Assembly (NCBI GenBank): GCA_964345835.1
Contig: CAYFSL010000001.1
Span: 1-64,000, forward strand
DNA length: 64,000 bases
From: JAAYEL01 sp964345835
Lineage (GTDB): Bacteria > Bacillota > Clostridia > Tissierellales > Peptoniphilaceae
Direction of reading: 5' to 3'
Shown here: one piece after another, positions 51,968-61,578 of the stretch
How positions within the stretch are numbered: the first letter of the stretch is position 1
How the letters are laid out: each line of letters opens with the position of its first letter
Translations under genes and position numbers: made by a program
The notes under the pieces: model-generated
The model's input: only the letters and a program-made list of their open reading frames with translations
Database searches by the model: none
Told to the model about the DNA's origin: nothing

Positions 51968-53614
51968 ATGAAAGAGAAAGTATTTATTACCGGACATAAA
52001 AATCCGGATACAGATTCAATCTGTGCAGCATTAGCATATGCTGACTTCAAAAATAAGTTTGGCGACATAGAAGCTGTGCCAATTAGGCTAGGTGAAATTA
52101 GTCAAGAAACTCGTTTTGTACTTGATAGATGGGGATTTGAACCTCCTAAGTGCGTTAGTACCTTAAAGCAGACTGTTAAGGATTTAAATTTAGAAAAAGC
52201 TTTTACAGTCACTCCTAATATTTCTATAAATAAGGCAGCTAGGTTCTTGCAAGAACAAGATATGCAAACTTTACCAGTAGTAGATGATAACGGGGCATTA
52301 AAGGGGATTGTGACCCTATCAAACCTTACAAAATCATATATGGAGGTTTGGGATGACAAGATTCTTTGGAGGGCTGGAACTAGCATAGACAATATAATTG
52401 ATGTTATTTCAGCTAACATTGTTAATCTTCCTAATGAGATTAATAATTTTGACGGACGTATAGTAGTTTATGCATCTGTAGTTGATGAAAAAGGCCATAT
52501 ATCAAAGGGTGATATTGTAGTATCAGGAAATAGGAGGGAAGTTCAAGAAGAAGCCATAAGAAATGGGGCATCTATCATTATTTTATCAAGTAATGCAAAA
52601 ATGGATGAAGACCTACTAAAGAAGGCCAAGAAGACAAATACAACTGTTTTCTCGACCAAATACAATTCTTATATGGTTGCAAGATTACTTCCACAAGCTA
52701 TTCCAATATCATATGTAATGACTAAGGATGACCTAGTATATTTCTATCCTGATGATTATGTTGAATATGTCGAAAAAAAGATTAAGGGAACAAGGATAAG
52801 AAACTTTCCTATCATAGACCACACTAATAGGGTAGTAAGCTATATTTCAAGAAATGACTTGATGACAGATGGCAAGAAAAAACTAATAATGGTTGACCAC
52901 AACGAAAGTAACCAATCAATAGATGATTTCGATTCAGTTGAAGTTGTTGAGATAATAGACCACCACAGGGTTGCAAATATAATGACCAACAACCCTATAT
53001 ATTTTAGAAACCTTCCTGTTGGTTCAACCTGTACTATTATTGCAATGATGTATTTTGAACAAGGTATAACTCCTTCAAAAAATATTGCAGGTTTAATGGC
53101 TTCAGCTATTATTTCTGACACCCTATTATTTAGGTCGCCAACTACAACTGATATTGATAAGCAAATTCTTATGAGGCTAGCAAGGATTGCTAATATCGAA
53201 GATGTAGAGGCATACTCAATGGAAATGTTTACAGCTGGTACATCCCTAAAGGGTAAAAAGCCAACTGATATATTGTCCACAGACTGTAAGATATTTAATA
53301 TCAACAATAAGAAGATTAAAGTAGCACAAACTTTTAGTACAAACCTTGATGAATTAGGTGATATTGAGGAAAAACTTTTAGCCAGAATGAATGAGCTAAG
53401 AAATGTAAATCAAGATGATTCATTTTTACTTCTTATGACCGATATTTTTGCTGAAAAATCAAAAGTTCTTGTGGCTGGCGAGTTCGGAGAGGCTATAGCG
53501 AAAGAATTTAATGTAGATTTTAATGAGAAAGGATTTATAGTAGACGGATTACTGTCTAGGAAGAAACAATTTATTCCAACAATCTCTGCTGCGATTGGTA
53601 AATTGTTAGGTTAA
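51968..53614 (+). CDS. ppaC: Manganese-dependent inorganic pyrophosphatase with CBS-DRTGG insert
   Basis: 548 residues from ATG 51968, preceded by AAAGGA; upstream in-frame starts overlap the promoter. Family II PPase: DHH domain (GHKNPDTDSICAA at the N-terminus; VDHNE and IDHHR later), an inserted CBS-DRTGG-CBS regulatory module (about 75-300) and a C-terminal DHHA2 domain. CBS-PPases are regulated by adenine nucleotides. It lies 14 bp upstream of glgB, with no terminator between, so it is co-transcribed with the glycogen genes, one of which (GlgC) releases pyrophosphate. Confidence 0.93.
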   Translation: MKEKVFITGHKNPDTDSICAALAYADFKNKFGDIEAVPIRLGEISQETRFVLDRWGFEPPKCVSTLKQTVKDLNLEKAFTVTPNISINKAARFLQEQDMQTLPVVDDNGALKGIVTLSNLTKSYMEVWDDKILWRAGTSIDNIIDVISANIVNLPNEINNFDGRIVVYASVVDEKGHISKGDIVVSGNRREVQEEAIRNGASIIILSSNAKMDEDLLKKAKKTNTTVFSTKYNSYMVARLLPQAIPISYVMTKDDLVYFYPDDYVEYVEKKIKGTRIRNFPIIDHTNRVVSYISRNDLMTDGKKKLIMVDHNESNQSIDDFDSVEVVEIIDHHRVANIMTNNPIYFRNLPVGSTCTIIAMMYFEQGITPSKNIAGLMASAIISDTLLFRSPTTTDIDKQILMRLARIANIEDVEAYSMEMFTAGTSLKGKKPTDILSTDCKIFNINNKKIKVAQTFSTNLDELGDIEEKLLARMNELRNVNQDDSFLLLMTDIFAEKSKVLVAGEFGEAIAKEFNVDFNEKGFIVDGLLSRKKQFIPTISAAIGKLLG

Positions 53615-53628
53615 GTAAAGGATTTATT

Positions 53629-55527
53629 ATGACAAGAGAAAGATATTTTTATAGTGATGAAAATAAAGATGATGTCTATCTTTATCACGAGGGTAAAAAT
53701 TACAAAGCTTATGAGTTCTTAGGAGCTCATAAGCTTAATATTAATGAGGGCGAATATACAAGATTTGCAGTTTGGGCACCAAATGCTAGGGAAGTCTTCT
53801 TAACAGGAGATTTCAATTCCTGGCACAACCATGACCTACCTATGCAAAGGATAAATGGATCAGGTATATGGGGGATTTACGTCAAAGATGTCGATGAGCT
53901 TGATGCCTACAAGTATAGGATTATTTCCTGGGATGGTAGAGAACTTTACAAGGCGGACCCTTATGCATTTCATGCTGAGACTAGACCATTTACGGCTTCA
54001 AAGGTTTATGATATCGAAGGATACGAGTGGTCAGATAAAGCATGGTTAAGGAAGAGAGCCAAAAAAGACCATTTCCATAGTCCTATGTCTATTTATGAAC
54101 TCCATTTAGGGTCTTGGATGAGACATCCCGATGGAAGATATTATACATACCAAGAGCTGGCGGTAAGATTGCCAGAATATATTAAAGAAATGGGATACAC
54201 CCATGTTGAATTTATGCCTGTTACAGAATTTCCTTATGACGGGTCTTGGGGTTACCAGGTTACAGGATATTTTGCCGCAACTTCCAGGTTCGGTACACCT
54301 AAGGACTTGATGCACTTAGTAGATACCCTTCATAGGCATAATATAGGGGTTATCGTTGATTGGGTTCCTGTTCATTTTACTAAGGATGACCATGGTTTAA
54401 GAGAGTTTGATGGGTCATGCCTATATGAAAAAAACAATTTATATGCGGCTAGCGCTGATGGTTGGGGGACGCTATACTTTGACTTTTATAAACCAGAGGT
54501 AAGGAATTTCCTTATTTCATCAGCGAATTTCTGGCTAGAAAAATTTCACTTTGATGGTATAAGGGTAGATGCAGTTGCCGCCATGCTATACCTTAATTTT
54601 GATGGTAAAGATTTATACAACCAGTATGGTGGAAGAGAAAATTTAGAAGCAGTTGAATTTATTAAAGAATTAAATAGTGTAGTTCACCTATTCCACAATG
54701 ACTGTATAATGATTGCTGAAGAGTCTTCTGACTGGCCTAATATCACGGGGAAAGTTGAAGATGGTGGACTTGGATTTGACTTTAAGTGGAATATGGGATG
54801 GATGAATGATACCTTGAGGTATATCGCTTTAGACCCAATTTATAGGAAGTACCACCATGACTGGTTAACCTTCTCTTTGGTGTATGCTTTTAATGAAAGG
54901 TATATATTACCATTTAGCCATGATGAAGTAGTTCACTTGAAAAAGTCAATGATTGACAAAATACCAGGTGATTACCATATGAAATTTGCAGGAATAAAGG
55001 GTCTTTATGGGTATATGTACGCCCATCCTGGCAAAAAGCTCCTATTTATGGGATCTGATATAGGAGAATTTGATGAGTGGGATGAGGATAGGGAACTTTA
55101 TTGGGAAGTTCTTAAATATGATAAACACCAAGGGCTTCATAGGTTTATGAAAGACCTTAACAAAATATATAAAAACTATTCTGAATTCTACCAATTAGAT
55201 ACGTCATATGACGGGTTTAACTGGCTTGATGTAGACAATTCTGAAGAAAGTATTTTAATTTTTGAAAGAATAAATAAAAAAGATGAGAGGGTTATTTGCA
55301 TATTTAACTTTACTCCACAATACCGACCAAAATACAAGGTAGGGGTACTTAACAAGGGGATTTATAAGGTTATTCTGAATTCTGAGCATAGGTGGTATGG
55401 CGGATTAGTTGCTAGGAATACCCCATATTATACGAAGGATGAGTATGCTCATAATAGACCTCAATCAATTGAGGTTAATATACCTGGATATTCAGCTATT
55501 TTTATAAAATTAAGCAGTAAAAAATAA
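53629..55527 (+). CDS. glgB: 1,4-alpha-glucan branching enzyme
   Basis: 632 residues: N-terminal CBM48 (FAVWAPNAREVFLTGDFNSW), GH13 barrel with nucleophile Asp in DGIRVDAVAAML (near 309), acid/base Glu in MIAEESSDW (near 362) and FSHDEVVH, and a C-terminal beta domain. It introduces alpha-1,6 branches into glycogen. Confidence 0.96.
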   Translation: MTRERYFYSDENKDDVYLYHEGKNYKAYEFLGAHKLNINEGEYTRFAVWAPNAREVFLTGDFNSWHNHDLPMQRINGSGIWGIYVKDVDELDAYKYRIISWDGRELYKADPYAFHAETRPFTASKVYDIEGYEWSDKAWLRKRAKKDHFHSPMSIYELHLGSWMRHPDGRYYTYQELAVRLPEYIKEMGYTHVEFMPVTEFPYDGSWGYQVTGYFAATSRFGTPKDLMHLVDTLHRHNIGVIVDWVPVHFTKDDHGLREFDGSCLYEKNNLYAASADGWGTLYFDFYKPEVRNFLISSANFWLEKFHFDGIRVDAVAAMLYLNFDGKDLYNQYGGRENLEAVEFIKELNSVVHLFHNDCIMIAEESSDWPNITGKVEDGGLGFDFKWNMGWMNDTLRYIALDPIYRKYHHDWLTFSLVYAFNERYILPFSHDEVVHLKKSMIDKIPGDYHMKFAGIKGLYGYMYAHPGKKLLFMGSDIGEFDEWDEDRELYWEVLKYDKHQGLHRFMKDLNKIYKNYSEFYQLDTSYDGFNWLDVDNSEESILIFERINKKDERVICIFNFTPQYRPKYKVGVLNKGIYKVILNSEHRWYGGLVARNTPYYTKDEYAHNRPQSIEVNIPGYSAIFIKLSSKK

Positions 55528-55536
55528 GGAGGACTT

Positions 55537-56676
55537 ATGGCCGGGAAGACTAAAATGGTAGCCATGCTGTTGGCGGGAGGACAAGGAAGTAGATTAAAAT
55601 CGTTGACTAAAAACACAGCTAAACCAGCGGTTCCTTTTGGGGGCAAATACAAGATAATCGATTTTGGTATAAGTAATGCCGCAAATTCTGGAATAGAAAA
55701 TATTGGCATACTTACACAATATAAGCCATTTTACCTAAATGAACATATAGGTATGGGAGCTTCCTGGGATTTAGATAAGTATTCTGGCGGGTTAAAGCTC
55801 TTATCACCCTATTATTCTGAGGATGGTGGCAGGTGGTATAAAGGGACTGCCAATGCAATTTATGAAAATATAGACTACCTTGATAGCTTGGATCCTGAAT
55901 ATGTCTTAATCCTATCAGGAGACCATATTTATAAAATGGACTATGGAAAAATGCTTGAGTTTCATGAAGAAAAAAAAGCAGATGTTACTTTAGCCGTTAT
56001 GGAGGTTGCATGGGAAGAGACTTCAAGATTTGGGATAATGAATGTAGATGGTGATGGTAGGATTGAGGATTTTGTTGAAAAACCCGAAAATCCAAAAAGT
56101 AACCTTGCTTCCATGGGAATCTACCTATTTAACTGGGAAATATTGAGAAAAGCTTTAATCGACGATTATAAGGATAAAAATTCTAATTATGACTTTGGTA
56201 TGAATATAATTCCCAATCTTTTGGAGGAAGGAAAATCACTTTTCGTCTATAGGTTTTCTGGATATTGGAAAGATGTCGGGACTGTAAGATCATATTGGGA
56301 GGCAAATCTTGACTTGATAAACGAGGATAATCCTCTTGATATTTATGATAAGTCTTGGAGGATTAGCACCACTACTAAGAATCTTCCACCCCACTATATT
56401 TCTGCTACTGGTAAGGTTTCTAATGTCTTAATAAATGAAGCCTGTGTTATATCTGGTCAGATAAAGGATTCAGTCCTTTTTGACCAGGTAGTTGTTGAAG
56501 AAGGGGCATATGTTGAAAAATCTGTACTCTTACCTGGGGCGGTCATAAAAAAAGACTCTAGAATTATAAATTCTATAGTATGCGAAAATCAAATAATTGA
56601 GCCTGGAACCATTATTGGAGAATTGGATGATGGGAAGGTATATCTAGTATCTGATAGTGGAATTTATGAAGAATAG
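55537..56676 (+). CDS. glgC: Glucose-1-phosphate adenylyltransferase, catalytic subunit
   Basis: 379 residues. Nucleotidyltransferase motif MLLAGGQGSRLKSLTKNTAKPAVPFGGK split at the N-terminus, LSGDHIYKMDY with the catalytic Asp, substrate Lys in FVEKPENP, and a C-terminal left-handed beta-helix. It makes ADP-glucose and PPi. AAGGAGG precedes the ATG. It forms a pair with GlgD. Confidence 0.96.
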   Translation: MAGKTKMVAMLLAGGQGSRLKSLTKNTAKPAVPFGGKYKIIDFGISNAANSGIENIGILTQYKPFYLNEHIGMGASWDLDKYSGGLKLLSPYYSEDGGRWYKGTANAIYENIDYLDSLDPEYVLILSGDHIYKMDYGKMLEFHEEKKADVTLAVMEVAWEETSRFGIMNVDGDGRIEDFVEKPENPKSNLASMGIYLFNWEILRKALIDDYKDKNSNYDFGMNIIPNLLEEGKSLFVYRFSGYWKDVGTVRSYWEANLDLINEDNPLDIYDKSWRISTTTKNLPPHYISATGKVSNVLINEACVISGQIKDSVLFDQVVVEEGAYVEKSVLLPGAVIKKDSRIINSIVCENQIIEPGTIIGELDDGKVYLVSDSGIYEE

Positions 56677-56685
56677 GAGCATATT

Positions 56686-57807
56686 ATGAATAATTGTATC
56701 GGTATAATTAAGTCTAATCATAGCAGTTGTAATAAATACAACGGACTCACAAATAATAGGCCAGATTACATGCTACCTTTTGGAGGTAGATATAGGACAA
56801 TAGACTTTACCCTTTCAAACTTTTCCCAGTATGGCTTAAGCAAGGTCTTAGTTTTTGCAGGTGCTAATATTAGGTCAACTCTTGACCATGTTGGCAATGG
56901 TAAGAATTGGGGGATGGATAAAAGGTATGATGGTCTATTAATAAACCCACCTAATTATGGGCAAATAGGCAGAGAAGACACAGAGATTTATAGTTATTAT
57001 AATGCTCTTAAATTCTTTGATGATGCCAAGCAGGAGAATGTTTATATTTGCAACCCTATGGTTATAGCCAGAATAGATATAAGAAGGGCTTACAAAGAGT
57101 TTGTTGACAACGATTACGATGTAATGTTTTTATATAAAAAACAAGACGATAGGGAAGGTGAATTTATAAAGGCTAGGAAGATAATTTTCGATAAGGAAAA
57201 TAAGCCAATAAATGTTGGGATTAACCTAGGAACAGAACATACTATTAATATGTATGTTGAGAATATGTTTATAAAGAAAGATGTTTTTAAGAAGATAGTT
57301 AAAGAAGCTCTAGAAGAGGGAAGTTCTGATAACCTTGTCCAAGCTATATCTAATAATAAAGATAAGTTAAAGATTGGGGCCTTGGAAATTTCTAGGCATG
57401 TCGAATATATAAGGGACACCATATCTTTTTATAGGGCCAACATGAATCTTCTTGACCAAGATATTTATTATGATTTGCTTTTGGCAGGTGAAGGCATAAG
57501 GACTAAGTCTAAGGATGAGCCTTCAACCCTGTATTTGGAAGGAAATAACACTTCAAATTCTCTGGTTGCCAATGGATGTATTATTGAAGGTGAAGTCCAA
57601 AATTCAATCTTGTTTAGAGGGGTTAAGATAGGTAAAAATGCCATAGTCAAAAATTCGGTAATTTTTCAAAAGGCAGAGATTGAAGACAATGCTATAATCA
57701 TAAATTCTATAATAGACAAAAACTCAGTTATAAAAGAAGGGGTTTTTGTTCAAGGAGCCCAAAACAACCCATATGTTGTAGAAAAAGATATGGTGATTGA
57801 GAAATAA
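56686..57807 (+). CDS. glgD: GlgD, non-catalytic ADP-glucose pyrophosphorylase subunit
   Basis: 373 residues, GlgC-like but lacking the GGxGxRL loop: the N-terminus reads GIIKSNHSSCNKYNGLTNNRPDYMLPFGGRYRTIDF. In Firmicutes GlgD associates with GlgC and modulates its activity. The beta-helix C-terminus is retained. 9 bp after glgC. Confidence 0.93.
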   Translation: MNNCIGIIKSNHSSCNKYNGLTNNRPDYMLPFGGRYRTIDFTLSNFSQYGLSKVLVFAGANIRSTLDHVGNGKNWGMDKRYDGLLINPPNYGQIGREDTEIYSYYNALKFFDDAKQENVYICNPMVIARIDIRRAYKEFVDNDYDVMFLYKKQDDREGEFIKARKIIFDKENKPINVGINLGTEHTINMYVENMFIKKDVFKKIVKEALEEGSSDNLVQAISNNKDKLKIGALEISRHVEYIRDTISFYRANMNLLDQDIYYDLLLAGEGIRTKSKDEPSTLYLEGNNTSNSLVANGCIIEGEVQNSILFRGVKIGKNAIVKNSVIFQKAEIEDNAIIINSIIDKNSVIKEGVFVQGAQNNPYVVEKDMVIEK

Positions 57808-57826
57808 ATATCTTAGAGGGGTAAAA

Positions 57827-59251
57827 ATGAAAATTTTATATGTAACTAGTGAAGCAGTACCATTTGTTAAAACGGGAGGACTTGCAGATGTTGCAGGTTC
57901 TCTCCCAAAAGAAATAAGAAAGCGCGGCCACGATATCAGGGTTGTCCTTCCCATGTATTCATTAATAAAAGACGAGTATAGGTCTAATATGAAAAAAATT
58001 ACGGAAATATATGTGGATATTGGCTGGAAACATAAATATTGTGGCATTTATGAATACATATTAGATAATATAAGTTATTACTTTATAGATAATGAAGAAT
58101 ATTTTAAAAGAGATACATTGTATGGACACTTTGATGATGCGGAAAGGTTTATCTTTTTTTCAAAAGCATCTGTTTTATTATGTAAAGAGTTAAACTTTAA
58201 GGCGGATGTCATCCACTCCAATGACTGGCATACCGGCTTAGTTTCCGCCTATGTAAATGACTTTAGAACCGGGGATAGCTTTTACGAGGATACAAGAACT
58301 CTTTATACTATCCACAATATTAAATACCAAGGGCTTTTCGATCCAAGTGTATTTTCTATAACTGGACTTCCAGAGAGATTTATGTCGACAAATGACCTTG
58401 AATTTAATGGTGCTATAAGCTTTATGAAGGCGGGGATAGTGCATTCAACAAGATTTAATACAGTTTCAAAGACCTATGCAGAGGAAATTAAATATGAGTT
58501 TTTTGGAGAAGGCCTTCATAATATTATTAATTTCTATAGCGATAAATTGTCAGGAATATTAAATGGTCTCGACTATGATGTTTGGAATCCTAAGAAGGAT
58601 GAACTTTTAGTAAGACAATTTGATGGTAGAAATTTTAAGAAGAGGGTTGAGAATAAACTTGAGCTTCAGAAAATGTATGGGCTTGACCAAAGGGAAGATG
58701 TCTGTATGATAGGCATGGTAACAAGGCTTACTTCTATGAAGGGGCTTAATATCCTTAGATATATTCTCGAAGAGCTAATTCAAGAGGATATTCAATTTGT
58801 AGTCCTTGGAACAGGGGATTACGATTATGAGGAGATGTTTAAATATTTTGAGTATAAGTATCCAGGTAAAGTTGCAGCTAGACTTTACTTTAGCAACGAG
58901 GAGTCCCATTTGATTTATGGGGGTGCTGACCTTTTTATGATGCCGTCAGTTGCTGAGCCTTGCGGACTATCTCAGATGATTGCCATGAGGTATGCCTGTC
59001 TTCCAATCGTAAGAGAAACTGGAGGGTTAAAGGATACAGTAAAGCCTTTCAATAAGTTTACAAATGAGGGAACAGGATTTACCTTTGCAAATATTAATGC
59101 CCATGAACTTCTGTTCAAGACGAAAGAAGCTATCAAACTTTATTACAAACAACCCGAGGTATTTGCACAGCTGCAAAGAAATGCTATGAAGGAAAGAAAT
59201 GACTGGAAGACTTCTGCTACAGAATACATTGACTTATATAGGAGCCTTTAA
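57827..59251 (+). CDS. glgA: Glycogen synthase (ADP-glucose)
   Basis: 474 residues, GT5: KILYVTSEAVPFVKTGGLADVAGSLP with the KTGGL ADP-glucose site, NDWHTGL, MVTRLTSMKGL and the C-terminal EPCGLSQMIAMRYACLP. ATG 57827 with GAGGGG 5 bp before it is chosen over an earlier TTG that overlaps glgD. Confidence 0.96.
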   Translation: MKILYVTSEAVPFVKTGGLADVAGSLPKEIRKRGHDIRVVLPMYSLIKDEYRSNMKKITEIYVDIGWKHKYCGIYEYILDNISYYFIDNEEYFKRDTLYGHFDDAERFIFFSKASVLLCKELNFKADVIHSNDWHTGLVSAYVNDFRTGDSFYEDTRTLYTIHNIKYQGLFDPSVFSITGLPERFMSTNDLEFNGAISFMKAGIVHSTRFNTVSKTYAEEIKYEFFGEGLHNIINFYSDKLSGILNGLDYDVWNPKKDELLVRQFDGRNFKKRVENKLELQKMYGLDQREDVCMIGMVTRLTSMKGLNILRYILEELIQEDIQFVVLGTGDYDYEEMFKYFEYKYPGKVAARLYFSNEESHLIYGGADLFMMPSVAEPCGLSQMIAMRYACLPIVRETGGLKDTVKPFNKFTNEGTGFTFANINAHELLFKTKEAIKLYYKQPEVFAQLQRNAMKERNDWKTSATEYIDLYRSL

Positions 59252-59253
59252 CG

Positions 59254-61578
59254 ATGGATCTTGCGAAAAAAGATTTTTTAAAAAAGGGAATAGAGGATAA
59301 TCTCTATGAATACTTTGCTAAAAGTATTGATGATGCAAGGGATTCAGAGTTTTACTACGCACTTGCTAAGACTATAAAGTCTATAATTGGTAAAAACTGG
59401 AATAAGTCTAAGAAGGATAATAAAGGGGAGAAGACTCATTATGTTCTTTCCTTCGAATACTCTTTAGGAAGTAGGTTGGTTAGCAATGCCATTAGACTTG
59501 ATATATTTACAGAATTAAAAGAAATCATAGAAGAAGCAGGTAGGGATTTTGAGAAAATTTATGACCAGGAGTATGAGCACTCTCTTGGTTTTGGTGACTT
59601 GGGCCTCCTGTCCTCTTCTATATTGGACAGTTTGACTAATATGGATAAGAAAGTCTTTGCCTATGGGCTTAGATATAGAAAAGGGATGCTTAAACAGCTA
59701 ATAATTGATGGTCGACAAGTGGAAGGGAGGCAGGAGTGGCTTGACTATAAAAACCCTTGGGAGCATGATAAGTCATTTTCTCACACTGTCGACATGAAGG
59801 ACAGTACTCTCAAGGCAATCCCCTATGACCTACCAATAGTTGGAAATAAAAATGGTTTGGTTAATACTCTTAGGCTTTGGAAGTCGGTATCAAAAAATGA
59901 TGTTGACTACAGACTATTCTCAGAAGGGAAGATTCAAGAAAGTTATAGGGATATAAATAGGGCTAACTCAATAGTCGAATTTATCTACCCCCAGGAAGAT
60001 TCTTTGGAGGGAAGAAAATTAAGGCTTTCCCAGGAGTATTTTTTCGCTTATGCTAGCATGAGAGATATTCTAAAAAGACATGAGAAATACTATGGATATG
60101 ATATATGGTCATTTTCTAAGAACACAATAATTCAAATAAATGATGTCCACCCGATTTTATCAGAACTCGTTTTTATTAAACTTCTGCAAGATCTTTATGG
60201 ACTAAAAAGTGATGATGCAATAGAAATTACCAGGGATTCATTTGCATACTTCAATACTACTCTTTTAAGTGAAGCCTTTAAAAAATGGGATCTTAACTTG
60301 ATTGCATCATGTTGCCCAGACATTGTAGAAACAATTGAACTTGTTGATAAGAGGCTAAAGAATGAGCTTAAAAAGTCAGACTTGAATATTGAAAAAAAAG
60401 AGTCTCTACACATTATAAAAGATGGTTATGTAGATATGGTTAATGTTGCATTTTACCTATCCAAGAAAATTATACTATCTAGCAGGCAACATGCGAAAAT
60501 TATAAAAGAGGTATACCTTCCAGTCCACTACAATTATTATTTAAATAAACTCGATATTGTATCTACAGGAATAGATTCCTTTAATTATTTAGAGGAGACA
60601 GACTCTTATTTGTATGAAAAGCTTAAGAGTAGGCAGGACGATTTTAGGAAGGGTATTGAGCCTTCCTTAGAACTTCTAGATTTTTTATATGAGTCAAAGG
60701 CTAGAAATAAAAAAGAACTTTTAGAATTTTTAGGAAATGATTATAATTTCGTTAACCCTAATTCTATTTTCGATATGAATTTGGGGGTAATACATGAGTA
60801 TAAAAGACAATTGCTTAATGCCCTTAGCATAGCTTTTCTATATTTTGATTTGAAAAGAAAACCCAACCTTGATATTCCAGAGAGGACATATTTTATTGGT
60901 GGAAAGTCATACCCGAATTATTATTTTGCCAAGGAAATAATAAAATTTATACACGCTTTGTCCATTTTGATAAATAGGGACTATACTATAAGGGATAAAA
61001 TTAAAATAGTTTTCATAGAAGATTATGATGTAAATAAGTCAAAAAAACTAATTCCTGCTGCGGATATTTATGAGAATCTATCGGTAATATCTATGGGGGA
61101 AGTAAGTACTGAAGTATTTAAATACATGATTAATGGAGCCATACCTATATCATCTGACTTGGGAATAGCCCAGACTTATAAAGAAGAAATGTCTGGACAG
61201 GGTTTTTATATTTTTGGGCCGACAGAAAAAGAGGCCATAGAAGAAAACCTACATAGGACATATAGGGTTTATGACTATATTAATAATAATCCTAGTATAT
61301 GGGAATTCTTTGATTTTTATAAGAACCTACCTTATCATATATTCCCTTATGATTTTAATATTATTATAGATAACCTTCTAAATTATAATGATGGGTACTA
61401 TGTAATTAGGGACCTTCTTTCCCATTACCAGGTAAGAGAGAGGGCTATGAAAGACTATATGGATAAGGGGGCTTGGGCTAGGTCTATGGCGAACAATATA
61501 AGCTTTTCCTTAGAGCATAAACTTAATGATGAGATGGAAAGTCAAATGAGAAACTTTTGGAGTGAAGATGACGAGTAA
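59254..61578 (+). CDS. glgP: Glycogen phosphorylase homologue with degenerate active site
   Basis: 774 residues, collinear with GT35 phosphorylases (LSFEYSLGSRL, KNPWEHD, PYDLPIVGNKNGLVNTLRLW, IHEYKRQLLNALS). The PLP lysine is kept (K623 in VFKYMINGA). Other catalytic signatures are gone: the His of SHAVNG aligns with K404; TNGITPRRW reads STGIDSF (437-443); KR of VKRxHEYKRQ reads GV (511-512); EASGTGNMK lacks its glycine phosphate loop (616-623); GTLDGANVE is absent. Active phosphorolysis is doubtful; a structural, regulatory or changed-specificity role is possible. It starts 2 bp after glgA. Confidence 0.85.
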   Translation: MDLAKKDFLKKGIEDNLYEYFAKSIDDARDSEFYYALAKTIKSIIGKNWNKSKKDNKGEKTHYVLSFEYSLGSRLVSNAIRLDIFTELKEIIEEAGRDFEKIYDQEYEHSLGFGDLGLLSSSILDSLTNMDKKVFAYGLRYRKGMLKQLIIDGRQVEGRQEWLDYKNPWEHDKSFSHTVDMKDSTLKAIPYDLPIVGNKNGLVNTLRLWKSVSKNDVDYRLFSEGKIQESYRDINRANSIVEFIYPQEDSLEGRKLRLSQEYFFAYASMRDILKRHEKYYGYDIWSFSKNTIIQINDVHPILSELVFIKLLQDLYGLKSDDAIEITRDSFAYFNTTLLSEAFKKWDLNLIASCCPDIVETIELVDKRLKNELKKSDLNIEKKESLHIIKDGYVDMVNVAFYLSKKIILSSRQHAKIIKEVYLPVHYNYYLNKLDIVSTGIDSFNYLEETDSYLYEKLKSRQDDFRKGIEPSLELLDFLYESKARNKKELLEFLGNDYNFVNPNSIFDMNLGVIHEYKRQLLNALSIAFLYFDLKRKPNLDIPERTYFIGGKSYPNYYFAKEIIKFIHALSILINRDYTIRDKIKIVFIEDYDVNKSKKLIPAADIYENLSVISMGEVSTEVFKYMINGAIPISSDLGIAQTYKEEMSGQGFYIFGPTEKEAIEENLHRTYRVYDYINNNPSIWEFFDFYKNLPYHIFPYDFNIIIDNLLNYNDGYYVIRDLLSHYQVRERAMKDYMDKGAWARSMANNISFSLEHKLNDEMESQMRNFWSEDDE

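Noticed and set aside
57797..57826. TTG start giving a longer GlgA
   Set aside because: It overlaps the end of glgD and lacks a ribosome site; ATG 57827 has GAGGGG and the canonical KILYVTSE N-terminus.
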